The notes under the pieces were generated by a model. The model was not told the DNA's origin, made no database searches, and was given only the letters and a program-made list of their open reading frames with translations. This document shows, piece after piece, positions 28,869 to 37,166 of a stretch of DNA of 64,000 nt (position 1 is its first letter; each line of letters begins with the position of its first letter). Origin of the DNA: Streptomyces marokkonensis (GTDB taxonomy: Bacteria; Actinomycetota; Actinomycetes; Streptomycetales; Streptomycetaceae). The translations under genes were made by a program, and so were the position numbers. Location: the NCBI RefSeq assembly GCF_008312835.1, contig NZ_VSKS01000012.1, forward strand, positions 1-64,000, read 5' to 3'.

Positions 28869-29576
28869 GTGGGGGACGGGGCGAGGGTGTCCGTGGCGGT
28901 GCAGGACCTCGGCTCCCGGGAGACCGTCTCGCACGGGGACGGGACGTTCGTCACGGCGAGCATCGTCAAGGTCGACATCCTGGCGGCGCTGCTGCTCGGC
29001 GCGCAGGACGCGGGACGGGAGCCCGGCGGGACGGAGCGGGCGTACGCGGAGGCGATGATCGTGCGCAGCGACAACGACGCGGCGTCGGCCCTGTGGGACG
29101 GGATCGGGCGGGCGGCCGGTCTGGACGCCGCGAACGCCCGCCTCGGGCTGACCCGGACCGCGGGCGGCGAGGGCACGCTGTGGGGGCTGACCCGCACCAC
29201 GGCCGAGGACCAACTGGTGCTGCTGCGGCAGGTGTTCGGCGGGGACTCGGAGCTGGGCGAGGCCTCGCGGGCGTATCTGCGGGGACTGATGGCGCGGGTC
29301 GTCCCGGAGCAGGCGTGGGGTGTGCCGACGGCGGCGGACGAGGGTACGGCGTGGGCCGTGAAGAACGGCTGGCTGCCGCGCGACGCGACCGGTCTGTGGG
29401 TCGTGCACAGCATCGGGTGCGTCACGGCCGGCGGGCGCGAGTGCCTGGTGTCGGCGCTGTCCGACGGCAACGCGACGAAGGAGCGGGGCGTGGCACGGGT
29501 GGAGGGGGCGGTGGCGACGGCCCTCTCGGCGCTGGACCGGCTTCCGCACCCCTTGCGGCGGCCGGGCGGCTCCTAG
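28869..29576 (+). CDS. class A beta-lactamase-related serine hydrolase
   Basis: 235 residues with the three penicilloyl-serine motifs: SIVK (S-x-x-K, nucleophile), SDN in VRSDNDAA and KNG in AVKNGWLP. These place it in the class A fold, but it has no signal peptide, so it is likely cytoplasmic and not a classical resistance enzyme; related Streptomyces proteins are listed only as serine hydrolases. GTG 28869 is preceded by GGAGGGAG at five bases. GTG 28782 would add 29 residues including an Ala-Ser repeat and has no ribosome site. Its stop TAG shares CTAG with the convergent protease stop. Confidence 0.75.
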   Translation: MGDGARVSVAVQDLGSRETVSHGDGTFVTASIVKVDILAALLLGAQDAGREPGGTERAYAEAMIVRSDNDAASALWDGIGRAAGLDAANARLGLTRTAGGEGTLWGLTRTTAEDQLVLLRQVFGGDSELGEASRAYLRGLMARVVPEQAWGVPTAADEGTAWAVKNGWLPRDATGLWVVHSIGCVTAGGRECLVSALSDGNATKERGVARVEGAVATALSALDRLPHPLRRPGGS

Positions 29577-30754
29577 AAGTCCTCGCGGTCAGCGCGGCGG
29601 CCGCGCCACAGGACCACCGTGGCGACCAGCAGGACGCCGCCCGCGCTGCCCGCCAGGGGCGCCGCCCAGTCGGCGGTGTCCTCGCCGGAGCGGTCGGTGT
29701 CCGGGCCGGGGCCGAAGTACTTCTCCCCGTGGGCCGCCGGCTTCAGGCCGTCCGGCTTCAGCCGGCCCGCCGCCTCGATCGCGGCGGCCGGGTCGATGAA
29801 ACCGGAGCCGCGGGAGTCGTCGCGGCCGTCGGCGGGGGCGTTGCGGGCGGTGTCCTGAAGGAGCCGCTTGATCTGCGCGGGGGTCAGACCCGGGTGGGCC
29901 GCCTTGACCAGCGCGACGGCGCCGGAGACGAAGGCGGCGGCGGCGCTGGTGCCCCAGCCCTCGTAGTACTTGTGGTCGGGGTCGGCGATGATCACGTCGA
30001 CGCCCGGGGCGCTGACCGTTGCGTACCAGCGGCGGGTGGAGAACGGGGCGCGGGTGCCGTAGCGGTCCACGGCGGTCGCGGTGATGACGCCCGGGTAGGC
30101 GGCCGGGTAGGAGATCCGGTCGCCCTTCTCGCCGCCGTTCCCCGCGGAGGCGACGACGGCCACGCCCTTGCGCAGGGCGTACTGGATGGCCTCGTCCTCG
30201 CCGGGTTCGGGGTGCGCGGAGGCGGAGTCGTCGCCGAGGGAGAGGTTGATGACGTCGGCGCCGTTGTCGGCGGCCCACCGGATGCCCTCGGCGAGGGCGT
30301 TGCCGCGGGTGCTGCGGGCCTTGGCGCGGGAGGGGTCGCCGTCCTCCAGGATCACGCGGACGGGGAGGATCTTCGCCCCGGGCGCGATGCCCATCACTCC
30401 GTCCGCGTTTCCGGGGCCGTGTCCGTGACCGGCGATGATGCCGGCCATGGCGGTTCCGTGGCGGGCCCAGGCACGGTCGCCCTCGCTCGCGCCGAAGCCG
30501 ACCAGGTCCTTGCCGTCGAGGACGTTGCCGTCGAGGTCGGGGTGGTCGGCCTCCACGCCGGTGTCCAGGACGGCGACGGTGACGCCCTCGCCCTTCGTGG
30601 TCCGCCAGGCCTCCTCGGTGTGCATGGCCTCCAGGGACCACTGCCGGACGCGGATGCCGTCGGCGTGCGCGGGCGCGGCGGGCAGGAGCACCAGCGTGGC
30701 GGCGAGGAGCGCGCCGAGGGCCGCGGCGTGACCCCGGCCGGTGACGGGCCTCAT
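29573..30754 (-). CDS. mycosin-like subtilisin protease (type VII secretion-associated type)
   Basis: 393 residues: signal peptide (ALGALLAATLVLLPAAPAHA), an S8 peptidase domain with catalytic Asp in VAVLDTGVEADHPDL, His in ARHGTAMAGIIAG and Ser in GWGTSAAAAFVSG, and a C-terminal membrane helix (AGGVLLVATVVLW) with a short basic tail. This is the MycP plan: protease outside, anchored in the membrane. No ESX core genes (eccB, eccC, eccD, eccE, esxAB) lie in the window, so its partner system, if any, is elsewhere. ATG 30754 overlaps the upstream gene's stop (ATGA). Confidence 0.88.
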   Translation of the reverse strand: MRPVTGRGHAAALGALLAATLVLLPAAPAHADGIRVRQWSLEAMHTEEAWRTTKGEGVTVAVLDTGVEADHPDLDGNVLDGKDLVGFGASEGDRAWARHGTAMAGIIAGHGHGPGNADGVMGIAPGAKILPVRVILEDGDPSRAKARSTRGNALAEGIRWAADNGADVINLSLGDDSASAHPEPGEDEAIQYALRKGVAVVASAGNGGEKGDRISYPAAYPGVITATAVDRYGTRAPFSTRRWYATVSAPGVDVIIADPDHKYYEGWGTSAAAAFVSGAVALVKAAHPGLTPAQIKRLLQDTARNAPADGRDDSRGSGFIDPAAAIEAAGRLKPDGLKPAAHGEKYFGPGPDTDRSGEDTADWAAPLAGSAGGVLLVATVVLWRGRRADREDF

Positions 30755-32592
30755 GACGGCTGCTCCGTGGCGGTGCCCGCCCTCTTGCGCAGGCCGCGTT
30801 CGACGCGGTCGGCGAGGCCCCGTGCCTCGTGGCCGAGGCCCGCCTGGGCGGCGGCGGTGGTGGCTCCGGACTCCATGGCGTCCTCGGCGGGCTGCGGGGT
30901 GTCGACGGTGCGTCCGTCGGCCCAGCCGGAGACGGCGTAGACGACGACGGGGGCGTCCGTGAGGACGGAGACCGCCCAGGAGGCACGCTGTCCGGCGCCG
31001 AAGCCGGCGGCGGCGGTGCCCTTCGCGGCGTGGGGCAGGGGCATCAGGTCGGTCCGGCGGTCGAGGCGTTCCCTGTCGAAACGGCGGGCGAGGGAGGCCA
31101 TGCCGGCGGCGTCGGCCTCGGTGAACAGCAGGCCGACGGTGGTGACGTGGCTCTGGGTGGCATCGGTGTAGGTGGCGCGCAGCAGACGCTCGCAGCCGAC
31201 GGGGTCGAGGACCTTGCGCAGCAGGGGGTCGAAGGCGCCCTCGCAGCCGCTGTCGGGGGCGACGGCGATACGGGTCCACGTCCGGTCGGCTTCGCCGGGT
31301 CCGGCGCCCTTGCCCCGCACGGTGGGCGGGAACAGCTGGTCGACCGGGACGTTGTGCCACAGGTCTCCGGCGGCGGTGAAGCCGTGCCGGGCGCCGGGTC
31401 CCGCGGAGTCCCCGGCGAGCCAGGCACCGGTGACGGCACCGCCGATGAGCCCCGTCCCGAGGACGAGGCAGGCCGCGGCGGCCACGACCTGCGACCGGCC
31501 CCGCCGGCCGAACGGCCGTCGCCGGGCGCGCTCGTCGTACGCCTCCGGCTCGCCGAACGTGACGAAGGCCGCCGGTCCGGGGGCGCCGCCCGGCGCCACG
31601 GGGGCGCTCCAGGACAGCGCGGGGTCGGGACCGCCCCGGCCCCCCTGACCGGTGGTCGCGCCGTCGCCGGTCGCGGGCCGCCGGGCGGGGGCGGGCGCAC
31701 CGGCCGGGGCGTGCGCCGGGCCCGCTCCGGAACGGTGCGGCTCCCCGGAGCCCGGGCGTGGACCGGGCCCCGGCCGGGGCGGGGCGGGCGGTGTCCGGGA
31801 CGTCCCGCTCGGGCCGGCGGCCGGTTCGGCGGGGACGGGGCGCAGACGGGTGGTGGTCTCCGACGCCGTTTCCGAAGGGGCACCCGGCCTGCCCGCGGTG
31901 GGCCGGTGGGTGGGCTGCGCCGGCACGGAGGGCGCGGCGTCCGGGGAGCGCAGGCCCCGGCCGACGGTGGGCGGGGCGTCGGGGAAACGGGCGGAGGCAC
32001 GCGGCGGCGGGGGCGGCGCGGAATCCGCGTCCCGGTGGGCACCGGCACCGAAGCGCGGGAAACGCGGCCGGGGCGCGGACCCGTCGGCCCCCGCGGGAGC
32101 AGGTCCGCGGCGGCGGTCGAGCGGGCCGTCGGCGTGGCCGTCGCCCTCCCCGGCCGAAGGGTTCGCGGGCTGACGGCTCTCGAACGCACCGGACCCGCCC
32201 GGGGTCCGCCCGCGCCGATCGGCCGCGCCGGCCGCTCCGTCACGGGGGTCGGCGCCCGGCGGGTGGCCCGGTTCACCGCGGTCGGGGCCGGCGCCGGCCC
32301 CGACGCGTCCACGGCGGCCGGTCGCGCCGTCCCGACCGTCCGCCGTCCCGGCCGGAGGGCCGGCGGGCTCCCGGTTTCCGGGTGCGCCGGGCGCACCCGG
32401 GGTCCGCCCGCGGGGAACGGTGGCTGTGCCGTGGGTGGGTTCGCGGGAGTCGAAGGCGCCCGGGCCGCCGGAGGTCCGGCCCTGGGGGGCGGGTTCCGCC
32501 GGGGCGGTGCCGGGTGGGGTCGGGGGGTGGACGGGGCGCGGAGGGACGGCCGGGCGCGGGGGGAGGGAGGCGCGACGCGCTTCCGTGCTCAT
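30751..32592 (-). CDS. proline-rich single-pass membrane protein coupled to the mycosin
   Basis: 613 residues. About 390 residues of Pro/Gly/Arg-rich, probably disordered cytoplasmic sequence (PPRPAVPPRPVHPPTPP at the start) lead to one membrane helix (VVAAAACLVLGTGLIGGAVTGAWLAG) and an outer domain of about 190 residues with LWHNVPVDQLFPPTVRG, GCEGAFDPLLRKVLDPVGCERLLRATYTD and VSGWADGRTVDTPQPAED; the two Cys may form a disulphide. I do not recognise the outer domain. ATGA coupling to the mycosin suggests a joint envelope function. The 269-base gap upstream holds nothing I can support. Confidence 0.7.
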   Translation of the reverse strand: MSTEARRASLPPRPAVPPRPVHPPTPPGTAPAEPAPQGRTSGGPGAFDSREPTHGTATVPRGRTPGAPGAPGNREPAGPPAGTADGRDGATGRRGRVGAGAGPDRGEPGHPPGADPRDGAAGAADRRGRTPGGSGAFESRQPANPSAGEGDGHADGPLDRRRGPAPAGADGSAPRPRFPRFGAGAHRDADSAPPPPPRASARFPDAPPTVGRGLRSPDAAPSVPAQPTHRPTAGRPGAPSETASETTTRLRPVPAEPAAGPSGTSRTPPAPPRPGPGPRPGSGEPHRSGAGPAHAPAGAPAPARRPATGDGATTGQGGRGGPDPALSWSAPVAPGGAPGPAAFVTFGEPEAYDERARRRPFGRRGRSQVVAAAACLVLGTGLIGGAVTGAWLAGDSAGPGARHGFTAAGDLWHNVPVDQLFPPTVRGKGAGPGEADRTWTRIAVAPDSGCEGAFDPLLRKVLDPVGCERLLRATYTDATQSHVTTVGLLFTEADAAGMASLARRFDRERLDRRTDLMPLPHAAKGTAAAGFGAGQRASWAVSVLTDAPVVVYAVSGWADGRTVDTPQPAEDAMESGATTAAAQAGLGHEARGLADRVERGLRKRAGTATEQPS

Positions 32593-32861
32593 GCACCCCC
32601 CGTTTCCTCGTGCCCGGGCCGCTCCTCGTGTGCGGGCCGGTGTTCCGCCGCCAGGGGCCCGGCACGGACTCGTCCCGGGCACAGATACCCGCACGGACGG
32701 CGCGTCATCCCGCCCGGACGTCCGGGCCGGCCCCGTTCCGCCGTGCGTGCGCGTCACTCTACGGCGTGGTCCGCCCCGAACGGGAACCAGTCCGCAGGCC
32801 CGCGGCATCTGCCCGGAACGTCCCCCTACCCTGCGGTAATCCCGTCTGGCAGGCTGCGGTC

Positions 32862-34064
32862 ATGACTGCGCGCGCCGCCGACCGGGCCCGTTACGACCGG
32901 GCCACCGCCCAGCTCGACGCCCCTCTCGCGATCGTGGATCTGGACGCCTTCGACGCCAACGCGGACGATCTGGTCCGCAGGGCCGGGGGCAAGCCGATCC
33001 GGGTCGCCAGCAAGTCCGTGCGCTGCCGTTGGCTGCTCGAACGGGTCCTGGCCCGGGACGGGTTCGCGGGCATCATGTCGTTCACGCTCGCCGAGTCGTT
33101 GTGGCTGGCCCGCTCCGGTTTCGACGACGTCCTGCTCGCCTACCCCTCCGCCGACCGCGCGGGGTACGCCGAACTCGCCGCCGATCCCAAGCTCGCCGCC
33201 GCCGTCACGGTGATGATCGACGACCCGGCACAGCTGGAGCTGATCGACGCGTCACGCGCGGGCGGCGGCGAAGTGGTGCGGGTGTGCCTGGAGTTGGACA
33301 CCGCGCTGAAGCTGTTCGGCGGGCGGGTGCGGGTCGGTGCCCGCCGCTCGCCGCTGCACGCCCCCGCCCAGGTCGCCGAGGTCGCGCGCGCGGTGGCCCG
33401 GCGGCCCGGGTTCAGGGTCGTGGGGATCATGGCGTACGAGGGTCATGTGGCCGGTGTCGGCGACGCGGTGGCCGGGCGGCCGCTGCGGTCCCGGGCGGTG
33501 CGGCTGATGCAGGCCGCCGCGCGCCGTGAGCTCGCCGAGCGCCGGGCCGCGGTGGTGCGGGCGGTACGGGAGGTCGTACCGGACCTGGAGTTCGTCAACG
33601 GCGGGGGCACCGGCAGTGTGCAGCACACCGCCGCGGAGGACGCGGTCACCGAGATCGCGGCCGGCTCGGGGCTGTACGTGCCGCGGCTGTTCGACAACTA
33701 CACGTCGTTCAGCGGGCGTCCGGCCGCTCTCTTCGCCCTGCCCGTCGTACGGCGGCCGGGGGTGGGCGCGGTCACGGTGCTGGGCGGGGGCTATCCGGCC
33801 TCGGGCGCGGCCGGCGCGGACCGGCTGCCGGTGCCGTATCTGCCCGAGGGGCTGCGGTACGACCCCCAGGAGGGGGCCGGCGAGGTGCAGACCCCGCTGC
33901 TGGGTCCGCCCGCCGACGATCTGCTGATCGGCGACAAGGTGTGGTTCCGGCACGCCAAGGCGGGCGAGCTGTGCGAGCGGTTCGACGCGCTGCGTCTGGT
34001 GGAGGGCGACGCGGTGACGGCGACCGTGCCGACGTACCGCGGCGAGGGGCACACGTTCCTGTAG
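32862..34064 (+). CDS. amino acid deaminase/aldolase (alanine racemase-like fold)
   Basis: 400 residues of the PLP fold-type III family that includes D-threonine aldolase and D-serine dehydratase. The PLP lysine is in IRVASKSVRCRWLLERVL; MAYEGHVAGVGD and EFVNGGGTGSV are family segments; the C-terminal beta domain contains GDKVWFRHAKAGELCERFD with probable metal ligands. Reaction specificity (aldolase or dehydratase) cannot be told. It stands alone and ends 4 bases before a convergent stop. Confidence 0.85.
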   Translation: MTARAADRARYDRATAQLDAPLAIVDLDAFDANADDLVRRAGGKPIRVASKSVRCRWLLERVLARDGFAGIMSFTLAESLWLARSGFDDVLLAYPSADRAGYAELAADPKLAAAVTVMIDDPAQLELIDASRAGGGEVVRVCLELDTALKLFGGRVRVGARRSPLHAPAQVAEVARAVARRPGFRVVGIMAYEGHVAGVGDAVAGRPLRSRAVRLMQAAARRELAERRAAVVRAVREVVPDLEFVNGGGTGSVQHTAAEDAVTEIAAGSGLYVPRLFDNYTSFSGRPAALFALPVVRRPGVGAVTVLGGGYPASGAAGADRLPVPYLPEGLRYDPQEGAGEVQTPLLGPPADDLLIGDKVWFRHAKAGELCERFDALRLVEGDAVTATVPTYRGEGHTFL

Positions 34065-34068
34065 CGGC

Positions 34069-34974
34069 TCAGCCGGCCGGGCCGATGCTGCTGCCGACGC
34101 CGCCGCCGGAGTCGGCGTCGGTGACCGGGCGGATGCCCTTGGTGATGCGGTCCATGTCGGCCAGGGGCGGGCCGTCCTCCCCCGCTTCGAAGACGTACCG
34201 GACGAGGACCGGTGACTCGGTGCCGACGCTGGAGGGGAACACCAGCGACTGCACGTAGCCGCCGGGTCCCTCGGCGGTGGTGACGCGCCAGCGCACGAAG
34301 TAGCCGGCGCGTCCCGCCACCGCGACCGGGCCGGACTTCACGACCTGGTGGGACTCCAGGCCGCCGTACGGGCGCTGGCCGAGGCTGTCCTCGTCGAAGG
34401 CCGCGTCGGCCGCCTCGGAGATGTCCTCCTTGGCGAGTGCCTCGGGCGAGGTCCGGTCGGTCTCGGTCACGGTGCGGGAGATGACGAGGCCGTGGCGGCA
34501 GACGGAGCCCTCGCCGGGGCAGTCGTAGGTGCCGTCGGTGGTCATGACGACGTCGTCCTGGGCGACGTGCTCGGGCCGGACCCAGCCGTCGAGGAGCGGG
34601 AAGGTGATGCCGTTGAGCTGGTCCTCGACGACGTCCGGGTCACCCGTGCCGGGCTCAGGCGTGGAGGGCGAGGGAGACGGCGGCGCGGTCGCGGAGGTGG
34701 CGGCGGTGGCCGTCGGGCCGGTCCGTGTCTCCGGCTCGCCGCCGTCCCCGCCGAGGAACACCGCGCCGGTGACGACCGCGGCGACGAGTACGGCACCGGC
34801 GGTGGTCAGGGCGACGGCCTTCGCGCGGCCGGTGCCGTCCGCGGGCGGGGCCGGCGGCACGTCGGGGCTCCCGGGTGTGCGCCGGTGCCCGGTCCAGGCC
34901 GTGCCGTCCCACCAGCGTTCCAGGTGCGGTGCGTGCGGGTCGCGGTACCAGCCGGGCGGGGGCGTCATGCTCAT
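34069..34974 (-). CDS. DUF2510 membrane protein
   Basis: 301 residues. The N-terminal DUF2510 motif PPPGWYRDPHAPHLERWWDGTAWTGH is diagnostic; a membrane helix follows (AVALTTAGAVLVAAVVTGAVFLGG), then a Thr/Pro/Ser linker and an extracellular domain (LNGITFPLLDGWVRPEHVAQDDVVM) with a Cys pair (DCPGEGSVC). This Streptomyces architecture has no known function. The start is ATG 34974, with a second ATG two codons later. Confidence 0.8.
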   Translation of the reverse strand: MSMTPPPGWYRDPHAPHLERWWDGTAWTGHRRTPGSPDVPPAPPADGTGRAKAVALTTAGAVLVAAVVTGAVFLGGDGGEPETRTGPTATAATSATAPPSPSPSTPEPGTGDPDVVEDQLNGITFPLLDGWVRPEHVAQDDVVMTTDGTYDCPGEGSVCRHGLVISRTVTETDRTSPEALAKEDISEAADAAFDEDSLGQRPYGGLESHQVVKSGPVAVAGRAGYFVRWRVTTAEGPGGYVQSLVFPSSVGTESPVLVRYVFEAGEDGPPLADMDRITKGIRPVTDADSGGGVGSSIGPAG

Positions 34975-34996
34975 CCGGGCACTGTAACGACGGGCG

Positions 34997-35779
34997 CTAC
35001 AGCGGTGTGACGTACGCCCCCGAGATTCCGCCGTCCACCAGGAAGTCGGTGGCGTTGACGAAGGAGGCGTCGTCGCTGGCCAGGAAGGCGACGGCGGCGG
35101 CGATCTCCTCGGCCTCGGCGAACCGGCCGAGCGGGATGTGCACCAGGCGCCGGGCCGCCCGCTCGGGGTCCTTGGCGAACAGTTCCCGCAGGAGGGGGGT
35201 GTTGACCGGGCCGGGGCACAGGGCGTTGACGCGGATGCCGTCGCGGGCGAACTGCACGCCGAGCTCACGGGACATGGCGAGAACTCCGCCCTTGGAGGCG
35301 GTGTAGGAAATCTGGCTGGTGGCCGCCCCCATCCGGGCCACGAAGGACGCGGTGTTGATGATGGAGCCCCTGCCCTGGCGCCGCATGTAGGGGATGGCGG
35401 CCTTGCAGCACAGGTACACGGAGGTGAGGTTGACCTCCTGGACGCGCTTCCAGGCGTCGAGGCCGGTCTCCAGGATGGAGTCGTCGTCGGGCGGGGAGAT
35501 CCCGGCGTTGTTGAAGGCGATGTCGACGCTGCCGTAGGTGTCGTACGCGGTGCGGAACAGCGCCTCGACCTGTTCGGGTTCGGTGACGTCGACGTTCACG
35601 AAGACGCCGCCGGTCTCCTCGGCGGCGGCCTTGCCGCGTGCCTCGTCCACGTCCCCGCAGACGACGAGGGCTCCCTCGGAGGCGAGCCGGCGGGCCGTGG
35701 CGAGGCCGATGCCGCTGCCGGCTCCGGTGACGACGGCGCTGCGGCCGACCAGTCGGCGGCAGATGTTCTCTTCGCTCAT
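34997..35779 (-). CDS. SDR family oxidoreductase
   Basis: 260 residues. Classical short-chain dehydrogenase: cofactor loop TGAGSGIG, NNAG, catalytic Ser in INTASF and YxxxK in SYTASKGG. It lies last in the SDR-aldehyde dehydrogenase-GlnA4 operon, 6 bases after the dehydrogenase stop, so it probably helps oxidise an alcohol or semialdehyde intermediate of gamma-glutamylated amine breakdown. Substrate not proven. Confidence 0.85.
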   Translation of the reverse strand: MSEENICRRLVGRSAVVTGAGSGIGLATARRLASEGALVVCGDVDEARGKAAAEETGGVFVNVDVTEPEQVEALFRTAYDTYGSVDIAFNNAGISPPDDDSILETGLDAWKRVQEVNLTSVYLCCKAAIPYMRRQGRGSIINTASFVARMGAATSQISYTASKGGVLAMSRELGVQFARDGIRVNALCPGPVNTPLLRELFAKDPERAARRLVHIPLGRFAEAEEIAAAVAFLASDDASFVNATDFLVDGGISGAYVTPL

Positions 35780-35785
35780 GTGCGG

Positions 35786-37159
35786 TCAGGCCTCCGTGCT
35801 GATGAAGACGTTCTTGGTCTCGGTGAAGGCGGTCAGCGCGTCCGGGCCGAGCTCGCGGCCGACGCCGGACTGCTTGAACCCGCCGAAGGGGGTCCAGTAG
35901 CGGACGCTGGAGTGGGAGTTGACGGACAGGTTGCCGGCGCGCACCCCCCGGGAGACGCGCAGGGCGCGGCCGACGTCCCGGGTCCAGACCGAGCCCGAGA
36001 GCCCGTAGTCGGTGGCGTTGGCCAGGTGTACGGCGCCGGCCTCGTCGTCGAAGGGGAGCACGACGGCGACGGGGCCGAAGACCTCCTCGACGGCGACGCG
36101 CGCGCGGGGGTCGACGCCGGTGAGGACGGTGGGCGGGAACCAGTAGCCGGGGCCCTCGGGGGCCTTGCCGCGGATGCCGTCGAGGTCGTCGGTGACGTAC
36201 GAGCGGACGCGGTCCAGCTGGGTGCGGGAGATCAGCGGGCCCATGTGGACGGTCTCGTCGGCCGGGTCGCCGACCCGGACCGCCTCGATCGCCGGGGCGA
36301 GCAGTTCCAGGAACCGGTCGTGCGCGGAGCGTTCGACGAGGATGCGGGTGCGGGCGCAGCAGTCCTGGCCGGCGTTGTCGAGGAAGGACAGGGGGGCGGT
36401 GGCCGCGGCGGCCTCCAGGTCGGCGTCGGCGAAGACGATGTTGGGGCTCTTGCCGCCGAGTTCGAGGGTGACGCGCTTGAGGTGTGCCGCGCCCTTCGCC
36501 CACACCTGTCTGCCCACGTCCGTCGACCCGGTGAACACGATCTTGGCGACGCCGGGGTGTTCGACGAGTGCGTTGCCGGCGACGGGTCCGTGTCCGGGGA
36601 GCACCTGGAGCAGGCCCTCGGGCAGTCCCGCCTCCAGGGCGAGCTCGGCCAGCCGCAGGGCGGTGAGGGGGGTGGTCTCGGCCGGTTTGAGGAGGACCGC
36701 GTTGCCCGCGGCGAGGGCGGGTGCGGCGCCCCAGGCCGCGATGGGCATCGGGAAGTTCCAGGGGGCGATGACGCCGACGACCCCGAGCGGTTCGAGGAAG
36801 GTGACGTTCACCCCGCCGGAGACCGGGATCTGGTGGCCGGTCAGGCGTTCCACTCCCCCGGCCGCGTAGTCGAGCAGATCGCGGACGTTGCCCGCCTCCC
36901 AGCGGGCGTTGCCGAGGGTGTGGCCGGCCTCGCGGACCTCCAGCTGGGCCAGTTCCCCGACGTGCGCATCGACCGTGGCGGCGAACCGGCGCAGCAGCCG
37001 CGCCCGGTCACCGGGGGCGAGGGCGGCCCACGCGGTCTGCGCGCGTGCGGCGCGCACGACGGCGGCGTCGACGTCGGCGGGGGTGGCGGCCGGGACGGTG
37101 GCGATCACCTCCTCGGTCGCGGGGTTGCGTACCTGGAGCTCAGGGGTGTGCTCGGACAA
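35786..37159 (-). CDS. aldehyde dehydrogenase
   Basis: 457 residues. NAD-binding GSTDVG, general-base Glu in TLELGGKSPNI and the nucleophile Cys in GQDCCARTRILVE. In the context of glnA4 it should oxidise the gamma-glutamyl-aldehyde derived from the glutamylated amine. It starts at TTG 37159 with GAGG upstream; no ATG/GTG is available near the conserved N-terminus. The gap to glnA4 is 7 bases. Confidence 0.9.
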   Translation of the reverse strand: MSEHTPELQVRNPATEEVIATVPAATPADVDAAVVRAARAQTAWAALAPGDRARLLRRFAATVDAHVGELAQLEVREAGHTLGNARWEAGNVRDLLDYAAGGVERLTGHQIPVSGGVNVTFLEPLGVVGVIAPWNFPMPIAAWGAAPALAAGNAVLLKPAETTPLTALRLAELALEAGLPEGLLQVLPGHGPVAGNALVEHPGVAKIVFTGSTDVGRQVWAKGAAHLKRVTLELGGKSPNIVFADADLEAAAATAPLSFLDNAGQDCCARTRILVERSAHDRFLELLAPAIEAVRVGDPADETVHMGPLISRTQLDRVRSYVTDDLDGIRGKAPEGPGYWFPPTVLTGVDPRARVAVEEVFGPVAVVLPFDDEAGAVHLANATDYGLSGSVWTRDVGRALRVSRGVRAGNLSVNSHSSVRYWTPFGGFKQSGVGRELGPDALTAFTETKNVFISTEA

Positions 37160-37166
37160 CGAGGCC

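Noticed and set aside
30829-32865. Long plus-strand frame opposite the proline-rich membrane protein
   Set aside because: Its low-complexity Gly/Arg composition and lack of a ribosome site mark it as a shadow; the minus-strand reading has a clear membrane helix, outer domain and coupling to the mycosin.
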